A DNA stretch of 9,719 bases from an uncultured Lewinella sp. (GTDB taxonomy: Bacteria > Bacteroidota > Bacteroidia > Chitinophagales > Saprospiraceae): positions 1-9,719 of the forward strand of contig CALIGP010000062.1 in assembly GCA_938021455.1 (NCBI GenBank), written 5' to 3'. Positions 1-5,777 of this stretch are shown here, piece by piece. The number at the start of each line of letters is the position of its first letter. The stretch's first letter is position 1. Below the pieces are notes generated by a model. The model did no database searches. It saw only the letters and a program-made list of their open reading frames with translations, and was not told the origin of the DNA. The translations under genes and the position numbers were made by a program.

Positions 1-13
1 GAGATCGGACCAA

Positions 14-57
14 AAAAATAGCCCTAGCTCGCTTTCAGCGAAACTAGGGCTATTTTT
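14..57. terminator. Strong bidirectional intrinsic terminator
   Basis: Positions 14-27 and 44-57 are perfect 14-bp inverted repeats whose GC-rich core is GCCCTAG/CTAGGGC. They are flanked by an A run on the left and a T run on the right, so the hairpin is followed by a U tract on either strand. The loop holds a second small stem (29-33 with 37-41). It lies about 150 bp past the stop of the minus-strand protease and could end that transcript, a rightward transcript entering from the left, or both. Confidence 0.85.
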
Positions 58-60
58 ATT

Positions 61-112
61 GTTCCGACCGCCTTGGCTCCTACCAAATACTGGAAGCGAA
101 GGCGGTCGGAAC
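61..112. repeat. Perfect 12-bp inverted repeat, 28-nt spacer
   Basis: GTTCCGACCGCC at 61-72 is the exact reverse complement of 101-112. The spacer edges continue the pairing imperfectly (CTTGGCTCC against GGAAGCGAAG). No U tract follows, so it is not a typical terminator. It sits directly beside the 14-57 hairpin and may belong to a dispersed palindromic repeat; only one copy is visible here. Confidence 0.7.
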
Positions 113-115
113 GAT

Positions 116-165
116 CATTTTGAGCTTGGGAATCAAGCAAAGCGAAGGTTCCCAAGTCCAAAATG
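116..165. repeat. Imperfect 17-bp inverted repeat
   Basis: Positions 116-132 pair with 149-165 over 17 bp with two adjacent mismatches, enclosing a 16-nt purine-rich loop that contains AAGCGAAGG. A short stem at 174-178/186-190 follows. With the two inverted repeats to its left, almost the whole 205-bp region downstream of the protease gene can fold. The role is unknown; 3'-end protection of the protease mRNA or a dispersed repeat are both possible. Confidence 0.6.
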
Positions 166-205
166 TCGATCCGGACGCTCGAAGCGCGTCAGTGAGGCCA
201 AAGTT

Positions 206-2725
206 TTACCTCGCCACCGTAAACCGAGCCGTAGCCCGATAGCCGTTCTGGCCATCAATCCGCAGCAGGTAAGCACCTGCGGGAAGAGTGCCTACGGGAA
301 CTCCTAAACGTTGGGTACCAGCGCTCAGCTCCAGTTTCTGCTGCAGAAGGGTACGACCACGCAGATCAACCACCCGGAGGGAAGCAGCCCCAGCGGTTGA
401 GGTTGTCAAATCGACCGTAACCTGATCTGAAGCAGGGTTCGGGAACAGCGTCAACTCTTCCATGACATTTGAAGTCGTGAGTGGTGTATCATCCTCGATG
501 GCTTGTCCGTCTTCCGTTAGCAACGCAACACAAGAGCTGCCTTCGTAGATGCGGATGTTCCGGAAGTAAGAGGTACCGTTCTGCGCGCCACCGTCGTGGT
601 CGGCGGTGAAGAACAAGCGATTGAAATTACCCCGGTAGAATTGGCCGACGGGAATGGTGAAAGATTCCCAAGAACCAATGTTCGTATAGGTATCAAAGTC
701 ACCCCGCCCCCAGGTCTGGCTACCATAGAGCCGGAAAGTTTGGTTGGAGCTGATCCGATTGTCATTATCGAAGCCGATGCCATGAATTTCTCCCTGGCGG
801 GTTGATCCAAAATCGAATTCAATGATGGTATTGGCGGTAACGGTATAATTCAGCAGTATGGCTTTCCAGGCGTTATTCTCCAAGCGGATAGTAGTACTAT
901 TCATGACCGTTACCGGGCCACGATCCTGGCTTGAGCCGTAAGAAACGGGTGGATATTCGGTAAAGCTGATGGCATCACAGGCAGTTTCTCCACCGCCGTC
1001 GCCGCCGCCGTCTCCACCACCATCGCCTCCTCCACCGCCATCGCCGGCGTCCGTGATACAGAAGTTCTCCGTTGTTGTAAAGCGGAAGCTACCGCCAGAA
1101 ACAACATCAGTGCCGTCTACATTAATGTTGAAAGAGCCATTACCGTAAGCACAGCAGATGCCGTCGCCATAAGTATCATTAATAACAAAGTCGTAGCAGC
1201 CAGCGGGCAGACAAAGCTCCTGGGTAAAGGTCGCTCCAAGGGTAGCGTAAGGACCTCCACTGGCCAGGGTGGATCCTGCAGCATTCTTCAGCGTCCAGGT
1301 TGTTTCCCCTGGGTAATTGTCAGTATTGATGGTAATGGTCGTTTCAGCATCCGAACAGCCAGAGCCACCGCCGGAACCGCCGCCGCTTCCGCCGCCACCG
1401 TTACCGCCGCCGCCAGTTCCACCGCCTCCGCCGCCGGAGCAGTTGGACAAGCAAGAACCGTTATAAGCCCGGTTACGCATCAGGTTGCCCGGCTGAGTGC
1501 CGAAACCCTGATTGAAATTCACCCCAGCGGAGGTGAGGTGACAGTAACTCATAATCGTACCACCGCCGCTCGGGAGGGAGACCGTAGCACCGCAACCACC
1601 TTCGGTACTCCGGCAGGCATCCAGGGCCGTATTGTTCCCGTTCCATACACAAGCATGAGTGTGCTGCGAGCCGAAGTTGTGACCAATCTCGTGGGCCATC
1701 ACGTTGACGGACCAGCTGTAAGAAGGCACGCTCTGGTAGCTGTTATTGATAGAGCTGAAGCCATAGGCAAACTGGGTAGCACACAACACATCAACGTAGG
1801 CAACCCCACCACTGGCCTGAAAGGAGACCAGGTGGGCAATATCACCATTGAAGCTACTGCGATTATTCATGAAGGCATTCAAGTTGCCCGTACTACTACT
1901 GCTGTTGTAAGGGTCACCGCTTGTCCAGATATACAGCTCACTCATCACCAGATTGATATTCTCATTGGCGTAGAGGGTCGCTACCTGGTTGAATAGGCCC
2001 GTCATGAAGACCGTTACGTTGGCAGAGTTACTTCCCCGCTGTGTGTAGATGCTATTATCTACCTCCAGGTAGACATTCACACAGTTATTGGCGTCCTTCT
2101 GCAGGTTATCCAGGTCCAATAATTCCTTGGGGCTGTAAGGGATTCCACTGTCTTCAGTAGCACATTCGCCCAGGTCGGGAGTAGGGAGGTCTTTATCGTT
2201 GTACAGGACGTGGCTGGAGGACTTCGTCAGCTTACCCAGCACAAAGTTGCCTTCGGCGTTAGCAATCATTCCACTCACTTCGTCTTCAAAGACGGAGATA
2301 GCGACAACACTTGATTTATCTCCGGCAACAACGCCACGGTAGTGCAAGCCATAGCCCGCTTTGGTGTAAGTATTACCGCCGCTTTCACTAATTCTAAATC
2401 CATCGGCGAAGAGGTTGGCCCTAACCAGATCAAGGCGATCGCCACTTCCTGGCAGGGTGATTTGTAAGGTAGCTGGGGCACTTTTCCGAAGATCGGTCAG
2501 GCCAGCAGCGTCTATTTCAAATACATCATAGTCTACGCCTGCCTGGTCCAGCACTTCGATGGGCGTCTGGCTTTTAGTCGGGGTAAACAGGTTAAAGGAT
2601 TCTTCAAATCCAGTTTCGTCGGTAATCTCCTGAACCTGCTCAGCAGGGCGGAGGCTTTGGGCAAAAAGTCCGTTTGTCATCATTGCCGTGCAAAACAGTG
2701 AGAACAGTAATATAGCGTTACGCAT
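206..2725 (-). CDS. Secreted reprolysin-like zinc metalloprotease with T9SS type A sorting tail
   Basis: This 839-aa protein is a predicted extracellular endopeptidase. A signal peptide (about 1-22, ending LFAQ) precedes a propeptide-like region (about 25-200). The metzincin domain (about 212-429) carries HEIGHNFGSQH at 345-355, with zinc ligands H345, H349 and H355, catalytic E346, and a Met-turn in IMSYCH at 391-396. This is the M12B/reprolysin-like pattern common in Bacteroidota. A glycine linker (431-456) leads to a module of about 100 residues with the cysteine motif YGDGICCAYG (519-528). A second Gly/Asp linker (561-579) leads to a beta-sandwich-like module (about 582-735) of unknown binding role. 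The C-terminus (about 757-839) has LFPNPASD, VVDLRGR and LPAGAYLLRI, the features of a T9SS type A sorting domain. Export is therefore expected through Sec and then the type IX system. The ATG at 2725 gives a good signal peptide. Substrate is unknown. Confidence 0.93.
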   Translation of the reverse strand: MRNAILLFSLFCTAMMTNGLFAQSLRPAEQVQEITDETGFEESFNLFTPTKSQTPIEVLDQAGVDYDVFEIDAAGLTDLRKSAPATLQITLPGSGDRLDLVRANLFADGFRISESGGNTYTKAGYGLHYRGVVAGDKSSVVAISVFEDEVSGMIANAEGNFVLGKLTKSSSHVLYNDKDLPTPDLGECATEDSGIPYSPKELLDLDNLQKDANNCVNVYLEVDNSIYTQRGSNSANVTVFMTGLFNQVATLYANENINLVMSELYIWTSGDPYNSSSSTGNLNAFMNNRSSFNGDIAHLVSFQASGGVAYVDVLCATQFAYGFSSINNSYQSVPSYSWSVNVMAHEIGHNFGSQHTHACVWNGNNTALDACRSTEGGCGATVSLPSGGGTIMSYCHLTSAGVNFNQGFGTQPGNLMRNRAYNGSCLSNCSGGGGGGTGGGGNGGGGSGGGSGGGSGCSDAETTITINTDNYPGETTWTLKNAAGSTLASGGPYATLGATFTQELCLPAGCYDFVINDTYGDGICCAYGNGSFNINVDGTDVVSGGSFRFTTTENFCITDAGDGGGGGDGGGDGGGDGGGETACDAISFTEYPPVSYGSSQDRGPVTVMNSTTIRLENNAWKAILLNYTVTANTIIEFDFGSTRQGEIHGIGFDNDNRISSNQTFRLYGSQTWGRGDFDTYTNIGSWESFTIPVGQFYRGNFNRLFFTADHDGGAQNGTSYFRNIRIYEGSSCVALLTEDGQAIEDDTPLTTSNVMEELTLFPNPASDQVTVDLTTSTAGAASLRVVDLRGRTLLQQKLELSAGTQRLGVPVGTLPAGAYLLRIDGQNGYRATARFTVAR
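989..1045 (-). repeat. Low-complexity Gly/Asp linker-coding tract
   Basis: This GGN/GAY trinucleotide tract encodes protease residues 561-579, a Gly/Asp-rich linker between the GDGICC module and the next beta-sandwich-like module. Codons vary within the tract, so it is a degenerate coding repeat, not a homopolymer. In-frame length variation between strains is plausible. Confidence 0.8.
1358..1435 (-). repeat. Low-complexity polyglycine linker-coding tract
   Basis: A GGN-rich tract encodes residues 431-456 of the protease, almost all Gly with scattered Ser, Thr and Asn. It directly follows the end of the catalytic domain and acts as a flexible hinge to the accessory modules. Confidence 0.8.
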
Positions 2726-2729
2726 ATGT

Positions 2730-2737
2730 CAAATATT
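2730..2737 (-). promoter_or_regulatory. Possible -7 box (AATATTTG) of the protease gene
   Basis: Read on the minus strand, AATATTTG matches the Bacteroidota -7 consensus TAnnTTTG at five of six fixed positions and ends 4 nt before the ATG at 2725. That spacing would give a leaderless mRNA. No clear TTTG -33 element was found, so support comes mainly from the same arrangement at other genes in the window. Confidence 0.3.
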
Positions 2738-2785
2738 GGTTTGTGTGAATAGAAGGGTTAGGCCCCGCACTACGGTGGGAGCATA

Positions 2786-2803
2786 AGTATTCAAATGAAT
2801 ACT
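2786..2803. promoter_or_regulatory. 18-bp operator-like palindrome
   Basis: AGTATTCA-AA-TGAATACT has perfect 8-bp arms around a 2-nt centre, about 60 bp upstream of the protease ATG. Symmetry of this size is typical of sites for dimeric helix-turn-helix regulators. The arms are AT-rich and no U tract follows, so a terminator is unlikely. The cognate regulator is not known. Confidence 0.45.
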
Positions 2804-2837
2804 GCTTGGAAAGAGTCTATGGAAAATGCTTCTGTTT

Positions 2838-3073
2838 GTTTCCGAGGCCCGTGATCAGTGGACACTTAAAAAAGTATGGTCATGAATGTAGACGAGCACA
2901 AGAACCCAATGGGGGAACTTGCCCTAAAAGCAATAAATAAAGAGGTTGGTTTCCGAGGTCCCTTTCAAGGACACTTAAAAAAGTACGGTCAAATCAAAGC
3001 TCTGCAGGCCGTGTAGAAACAGGGCCTGAATAAAAACAATATAGAAAGGGGTGTTGGTTTCCGAGGCCTGGGG
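2838..3073. repeat. Degenerate tandem repeat, about 110-bp period, 2+ copies
   Basis: The 10-mer GTTTCCGAGG starts at 2838, 2949 and 3057, giving periods of 111 and 108 bp. In the first two units a 23-bp block (2860-2882 and 2969-2991), starting GGACACTTAAAAAAGTA, differs at one position only. The ends of units 1 and 2 also resemble each other (GCAATAAATAAAGAGG against ACAATATAGAAAGGGG). Unit 3 keeps only the first 12 bases or so. Both periods are multiples of three, but stops interrupt the shared frame. Function is unknown; a regulatory array or remnant of a dispersed repeat are both possible. Confidence 0.75.
3005..3028. repeat. Hairpin inside tandem repeat unit 2
   Basis: CAGGCC (3005-3010) pairs with GGCCTG (3023-3028). 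After one mismatch, three further inner pairs (3012-3014 with 3019-3021) close an AGAA loop. Neither strand has a U tract after the stem, so it is not called a terminator. Unit 1 has no equivalent stem, so this structure is specific to unit 2. Confidence 0.5.
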
Positions 3074-3120
3074 AGGCGCTTAGCAGAGGTGTAGGGGGGA
3101 ATAATTCCTCACTTGCTGTG

Positions 3121-3146
3121 GTGCATGAAACGTATGCACATTTCAT
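3121..3146. repeat. Two overlapping, mutually exclusive short hairpins
   Basis: GTGCAT (3121-3126) pairs with ATGCAC (3134-3139), while ATGAAA (3125-3130) pairs with TTTCAT (3141-3146). The arms interlock, so only one stem can form at a time. The site lies about 40-65 bp past the amidase stop on the minus strand. It resembles a small switch or weak termination structure, but the stems are only 6 bp. Confidence 0.35.
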
Positions 3147-3185
3147 TAAGTTGTTTACACAGCAGAAAAAGATGTCCCTACTTAA

Positions 3186-4424
3186 TTATTTAACAATTAG
3201 GCCCTCGCACAGCCAGTCTGCAATAAGCTGACGGTTACGGGGTTCCACGATTCTGAGCTGATCAGACGCATTGGTAATATTTCCCAGCTCGATGAAAACA
3301 CCGCTGGTTTTGGTCTCCCGCAGAACGTAAAGATCCCGGGGTCCTACCGTCCCGGCGTACCCCCTACCCTTACGGACCTGGCTATACTTTTGCCGTACCA
3401 CTGTTTGCATCCGATCGGCTTGTTTAGCGCCAATTAGATCCGTTTCGTGATGATAGAAAAACAGGTCGATCTTTTTATTGCTGGCGCGGCTGTCTACGTG
3501 AATAGAGACCATCGTTTGATCACTGATTCCCTTCGCCAGATTCACATCATAAAGCTGATTGATGATATCTGAACGTTGCGCTAACCGATTTTTTTGCCCG
3601 TTAGGGATGGGGTCTCCCCCCCAGGCAGTTTCATCCTTGTCTCCCTTCAGGTAGCGATCGTCCCGGATGCCGTCGGTATCCCGGACAATCATGTAGGGAG
3701 TACCGCCGTGTGCCAGGATGTTCCGGGTAAGGCGCAGAGCGACGTCGTAGGCGTATTCATCTTCATGCAGGGCGTGTCCGGCACGTTTACCAACTGTTCC
3801 AGGATCCGGCCCGCCGTGCCCGGAAACGATATAAAAAATTCTGCCCGCCAGCTTATCATCTACTTTGGGAACGTAGGCGTACTTCTCACCGAAAATCTTG
3901 AAGGTTCGGAAGGCCGTTGTTGTCTGCTGCTCTGGGGCAACGCCTCCGGTGGAGGTAAGCCCTCCTTCGGGCTTACTTATCTCACCGCTGTCCGTAATTT
4001 CCGTCGGAGCAGCTTTGAGCTTTTCCTCAAAACAGTTATCGATGTGGAACGGGAGGTACAGGACGTTGTCTTCCCGAAAGTCTTTCGGGCGAACGCCTGA
4101 AGTCAGCAGCTCCTCGTTGTAATACTGAATACTAAGTGCCCGGGCGTAATCATCGTTACCCGTCGAGCTACGAATGCTTTTACCATTATAGTTAACCGTT
4201 TCGATGGGCATCTCGTAAGTCCTACCAACAAAGAGATTTGCATTTCGCTTTAGCCCGTTCAATCGGTAGAACTCCTGCAGGTTGCAGGAGTAATCTAACA
4301 GTTGGTACCGTCGCAGGATAGCGTAAACGCCATCACCTTTCTGGGCCACAACTTTAAGTTGTTCCGCTTGAAGGGCTGGCAAGGCCACCAGCAGAAGGCA
4401 AAAGAGGAGAAAGTGTTTGTTCAA
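3186..4424 (-). CDS. N-acetylmuramoyl-L-alanine amidase (Amidase_3) with LysM-like N-terminus
   Basis: This 412-aa protein is a predicted exported zinc amidase that cleaves the bond between muramic acid and L-alanine in peptidoglycan. A signal peptide (about 1-20, ending LPALQA) precedes a LysM-like segment (about 22-75, with GDGVYAILRRYQL and LNGL), likely to hold it at the wall. A linker rich in Gly, Thr and Glu (about 138-170) leads to the Amidase_3 domain (about 195-410). Probable zinc ligands are H203 in SGHGG, E221 by alignment with the usual E-x-x-x-N/Y segment, and H309 in VSIHVDSR. E379 in VFIELGNITN matches the catalytic glutamate. Residues about 250-280 look like an insertion relative to compact family members. 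The start is TTG: the upstream in-frame stop at 4437-4439 leaves no ATG, and the signal peptide begins at this codon. It is divergent from ccmB, 81 bp apart. Confidence 0.92.
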   Translation of the reverse strand: MNKHFLLFCLLLVALPALQAEQLKVVAQKGDGVYAILRRYQLLDYSCNLQEFYRLNGLKRNANLFVGRTYEMPIETVNYNGKSIRSSTGNDDYARALSIQYYNEELLTSGVRPKDFREDNVLYLPFHIDNCFEEKLKAAPTEITDSGEISKPEGGLTSTGGVAPEQQTTTAFRTFKIFGEKYAYVPKVDDKLAGRIFYIVSGHGGPDPGTVGKRAGHALHEDEYAYDVALRLTRNILAHGGTPYMIVRDTDGIRDDRYLKGDKDETAWGGDPIPNGQKNRLAQRSDIINQLYDVNLAKGISDQTMVSIHVDSRASNKKIDLFFYHHETDLIGAKQADRMQTVVRQKYSQVRKGRGYAGTVGPRDLYVLRETKTSGVFIELGNITNASDQLRIVEPRNRQLIADWLCEGLIVK

Positions 4425-4493
4425 AAGAAAAGACGATTATTAAATCAGCAAAAGCCTGACGGAATGATGGCGCAAGATAGTAAGAGTCCAACT

Positions 4494-4501
4494 TACCTTT
4501 G
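4494..4501 (+). promoter_or_regulatory. Bacteroidota -7 box (TACCTTTG) of ccmB
   Basis: TACCTTTG matches the Bacteroidota -7 consensus TAnnTTTG at all six fixed positions and ends 4 nt before the ATG at 4506. Transcription would begin at or next to the start codon, giving a leaderless mRNA. No TTTG is seen at the usual -33 distance. Confidence 0.5.
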
Positions 4502-4505
4502 CAAC

Positions 4506-5165
4506 ATGGACACTCTCCGGCAGATCGCCCACCTTTTTTGGTGGGAGCTTAAAACAGAATGGCGCAACCGCTATGCGCTGGGCAGCGTCTTGCTGTACGT
4601 AGTAGCTACCACGGTAGTGATTTACTTCGCCGTCCGGCAGTTTAGTCCCATGACCTTTAACGCACTATTTTGGGTAGTGTTGTTTTTTGGTGCTACGGTG
4701 GCTTCTGGAAGGAGTTTCCTGCGGGAAGGAGGACGCCGACATTACTATTTCTATACCCTGGCCAGCCCGGAGGCACTACTCATCAGCAAACTGCTCTATA
4801 ACACGCTCATCATCTGGCTGATCAGCGGCCTGACCTGGGCGCTGCTCAGCTTTTTTGCCGCGGAGAACTATGTTTTCGAACCCGCCTATTTTGCGCTGGC
4901 TTTACTACTCGGGGGAATTGGCCTAGCCGCCATCCTGACCTTCGTGGCCGCCGTAGCCGCCCGAGCCGGTGGTAATGGAACTTTGATGGCAGTGCTTTCT
5001 TTTCCGCTCATCATCCCGCTTCTTTTTCTGCTGGTTAATGCAGGTGGCTATGCGGTTGGTCTCACGTCGGGCCAGCAATCGTCTTATCTCTTGCTGGCCG
5101 TAGCGATTGATTTACTGGCGCTGGCCGTTGGCCTCATCCTTTTCCCCTTTGTTTGGCGGGATTAA
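4506..5165 (+). CDS. ccmB: Heme exporter protein CcmB-like ABC permease
   Basis: This 219-aa integral membrane protein is the predicted membrane subunit of the CcmAB ABC transporter that drives heme handling in system I cytochrome c maturation. The N-terminal cytoplasmic segment with FWWELKTEWRNRYAL is characteristic of CcmB. About six hydrophobic helices follow, near residues 25-43, 52-68, 92-117, 127-150, 160-182 and 193-215. Total length matches the usual size of about 220 aa. Longer in-frame starts exist at 4302, 4464 and 4467. The ATG at 4506 was chosen because it gives the canonical CcmB N-terminus and follows a -7 box, whereas the 4302 start would run into the amidase gene. No ccmA, ccmC or other ccm gene is adjacent in this window, so its ATPase partner must be encoded elsewhere. 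Confidence 0.87.
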   Translation: MDTLRQIAHLFWWELKTEWRNRYALGSVLLYVVATTVVIYFAVRQFSPMTFNALFWVVLFFGATVASGRSFLREGGRRHYYFYTLASPEALLISKLLYNTLIIWLISGLTWALLSFFAAENYVFEPAYFALALLLGGIGLAAILTFVAAVAARAGGNGTLMAVLSFPLIIPLLFLLVNAGGYAVGLTSGQQSSYLLLAVAIDLLALAVGLILFPFVWRD

Positions 5166-5207
5166 GGGGCGACGGCGCGCAGGTGCAAGGGGAAAGCTTT
5201 TGGGGCA

Positions 5208-5341
5208 GAGGAGCTCCAGCTCCGACCGGGCAAAGTCGCTTCGCTCCTTTGCCCGTATAACGCACTCACCAAAAAATCAATACCGAACATACCCGCTCCG
5301 GGAGCCTGCGGCCCCGGTCGCCATCGGAGCTGGAGCTCCTC
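5208..5341. repeat. Structured cruciform-like intergenic element with 18-bp arms
   Basis: Positions 5208-5225 and 5324-5341 are perfect 18-bp inverted repeats (GAGGAGCTCCAGCTCCGA and its complement), 98 bp apart. Pairing can continue after a bulge through CCGGG (5226-5230) and CCCGG (5313-5317). Inside are a 9-bp hairpin (CGGGCAAAG 5227-5235 with CTTTGCCCG 5247-5255) and a short one (5295-5305). This gives a branched fold filling most of the ccmB-ridA gap. It has no transposase. A dispersed non-autonomous repeat is likely; a role in ending the ccmB transcript is also possible, although no U tract follows. Confidence 0.75.
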
Positions 5342-5364
5342 CTCCCAAAGGATCGAATCTATTA

Positions 5365-5372
5365 TATCTTAG
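5365..5372 (+). promoter_or_regulatory. Possible -7 box (TATCTTAG) of the RidA gene
   Basis: TATCTTAG matches TAnnTTTG at five of six fixed positions and ends 5 nt before the ATG at 5378. It follows the structured repeat by 23 bp. No -33 element is evident because the upstream sequence is the repeat arm. If real, the mRNA would have almost no leader. Confidence 0.3.
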
Positions 5373-5377
5373 CCCCC

Positions 5378-5752
5378 ATGAAAATCATCCAGCACCCCGA
5401 CATTCCTACGCCCAAGGGCCACTACAGCCCCATTATGGAGCATCAAGGCACACTCTACGTTTCTGGTCAGCTTCCTACGCTTCCTGACGGAAGTATGCCA
5501 GACGGGCTGGAAGCACAGCTACTACTAGCGTTGGAGAAAGTAGAGCAACTTCTCCTATGCGCGGGCAGTGACCGCAACCACGTCATCCAGGCAAGAATTT
5601 ACATACCGGACGTGGCTGACTGGCCAGAGGTCAATCGTATTTATGCCGGCTTTTTCGGAGCGCACAAACCCGCCCGCTGCGTTGTCCCCAGCAGAGAATT
5701 ACATCACGGTGCATTGGTGGAAGTGGAAGTCGTAGCCTGCCAGAAAAAGTAG
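5378..5752 (+). CDS. RidA family (YjgF/YER057c/UK114) protein
   Basis: This 124-aa cytosolic protein belongs to the RidA superfamily, whose typical members hydrolyse reactive enamine/imine intermediates released by PLP enzymes. The conserved YVSGQLP segment (27-33), the HVIQARIYIPDVADWPEVN stretch (68-86) and the C-terminal VEVEVVA (114-120) are all present. R100 in KPARCVV and E115 lie 15 residues apart, as do R105 and E120 of E. coli RidA, so the substrate-binding pair looks intact. Family members are usually trimers of about 125-130 aa, which fits. The start is the only reasonable ATG, directly after a possible -7 box. The gene stands alone: ccmB upstream is separated by a structured repeat and the LytTR gene converges 25 bp downstream. 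Without neighbouring PLP or amino-acid genes its exact substrate cannot be given. Confidence 0.9.
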   Translation: MKIIQHPDIPTPKGHYSPIMEHQGTLYVSGQLPTLPDGSMPDGLEAQLLLALEKVEQLLLCAGSDRNHVIQARIYIPDVADWPEVNRIYAGFFGAHKPARCVVPSRELHHGALVEVEVVACQKK

Positions 5753-5777
5753 AGTCATCGCTCTAATACAATGTAAA

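Larger units (their letters stand above)
2726..3185. other. 460-bp intergenic region with repeats and hairpins
   Basis: This region lies between the amidase stop and the protease start, both on the minus strand, so it serves as amidase 3' region and protease upstream region. It holds an 18-bp palindrome (2786-2803), a degenerate tandem repeat (2838-3073), a hairpin (3005-3028), a short palindrome GGAATAATTCC (3098-3108) and overlapping inverted repeats (3121-3146). No gene is supported. A 44-codon frame opens on the plus strand at 2882 (stop ending 3016), but it crosses repeat-unit boundaries and lacks a recognisable translation signal. Confidence 0.7.

Noticed and set aside
1538..1996. 152-codon plus-strand frame
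   Set aside because: It is the antisense shadow of the metalloprotease catalytic domain, whose motifs are intact on the minus strand.
2860..2991. Insertion sequence ends (the 23-bp block starting GGACACTTAAAAAAGT)
   Set aside because: The two copies are in direct, not inverted, orientation, 109 bp apart, with no transposase or target duplication between them.
3005..3028. Rho-independent terminator
   Set aside because: The stem is good but neither strand has a following U tract.
2838..3073. CRISPR array
   Set aside because: There are only two to three copies with a period of about 110 bp and degenerate units, and no cas genes are present.
3594..4122. Plus-strand frames of 168 and 74 codons
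   Set aside because: Both are antisense to the amidase, which has a complete set of catalytic residues.
4302..4505. N-terminal extension of CcmB from the start at 4302, or from the ATGs at 4464/4467
   Set aside because: The 4302 start overlaps the amidase gene on the other strand, and the extra residues are basic and unlike CcmB. The ATG at 4506 gives the family's usual N-terminus and length.
5107..5487. 126-codon plus-strand frame spanning the end of ccmB, the repeat and the start of the RidA gene
   Set aside because: It is in another frame of two real genes and crosses the inverted repeat; its composition is not protein-like.
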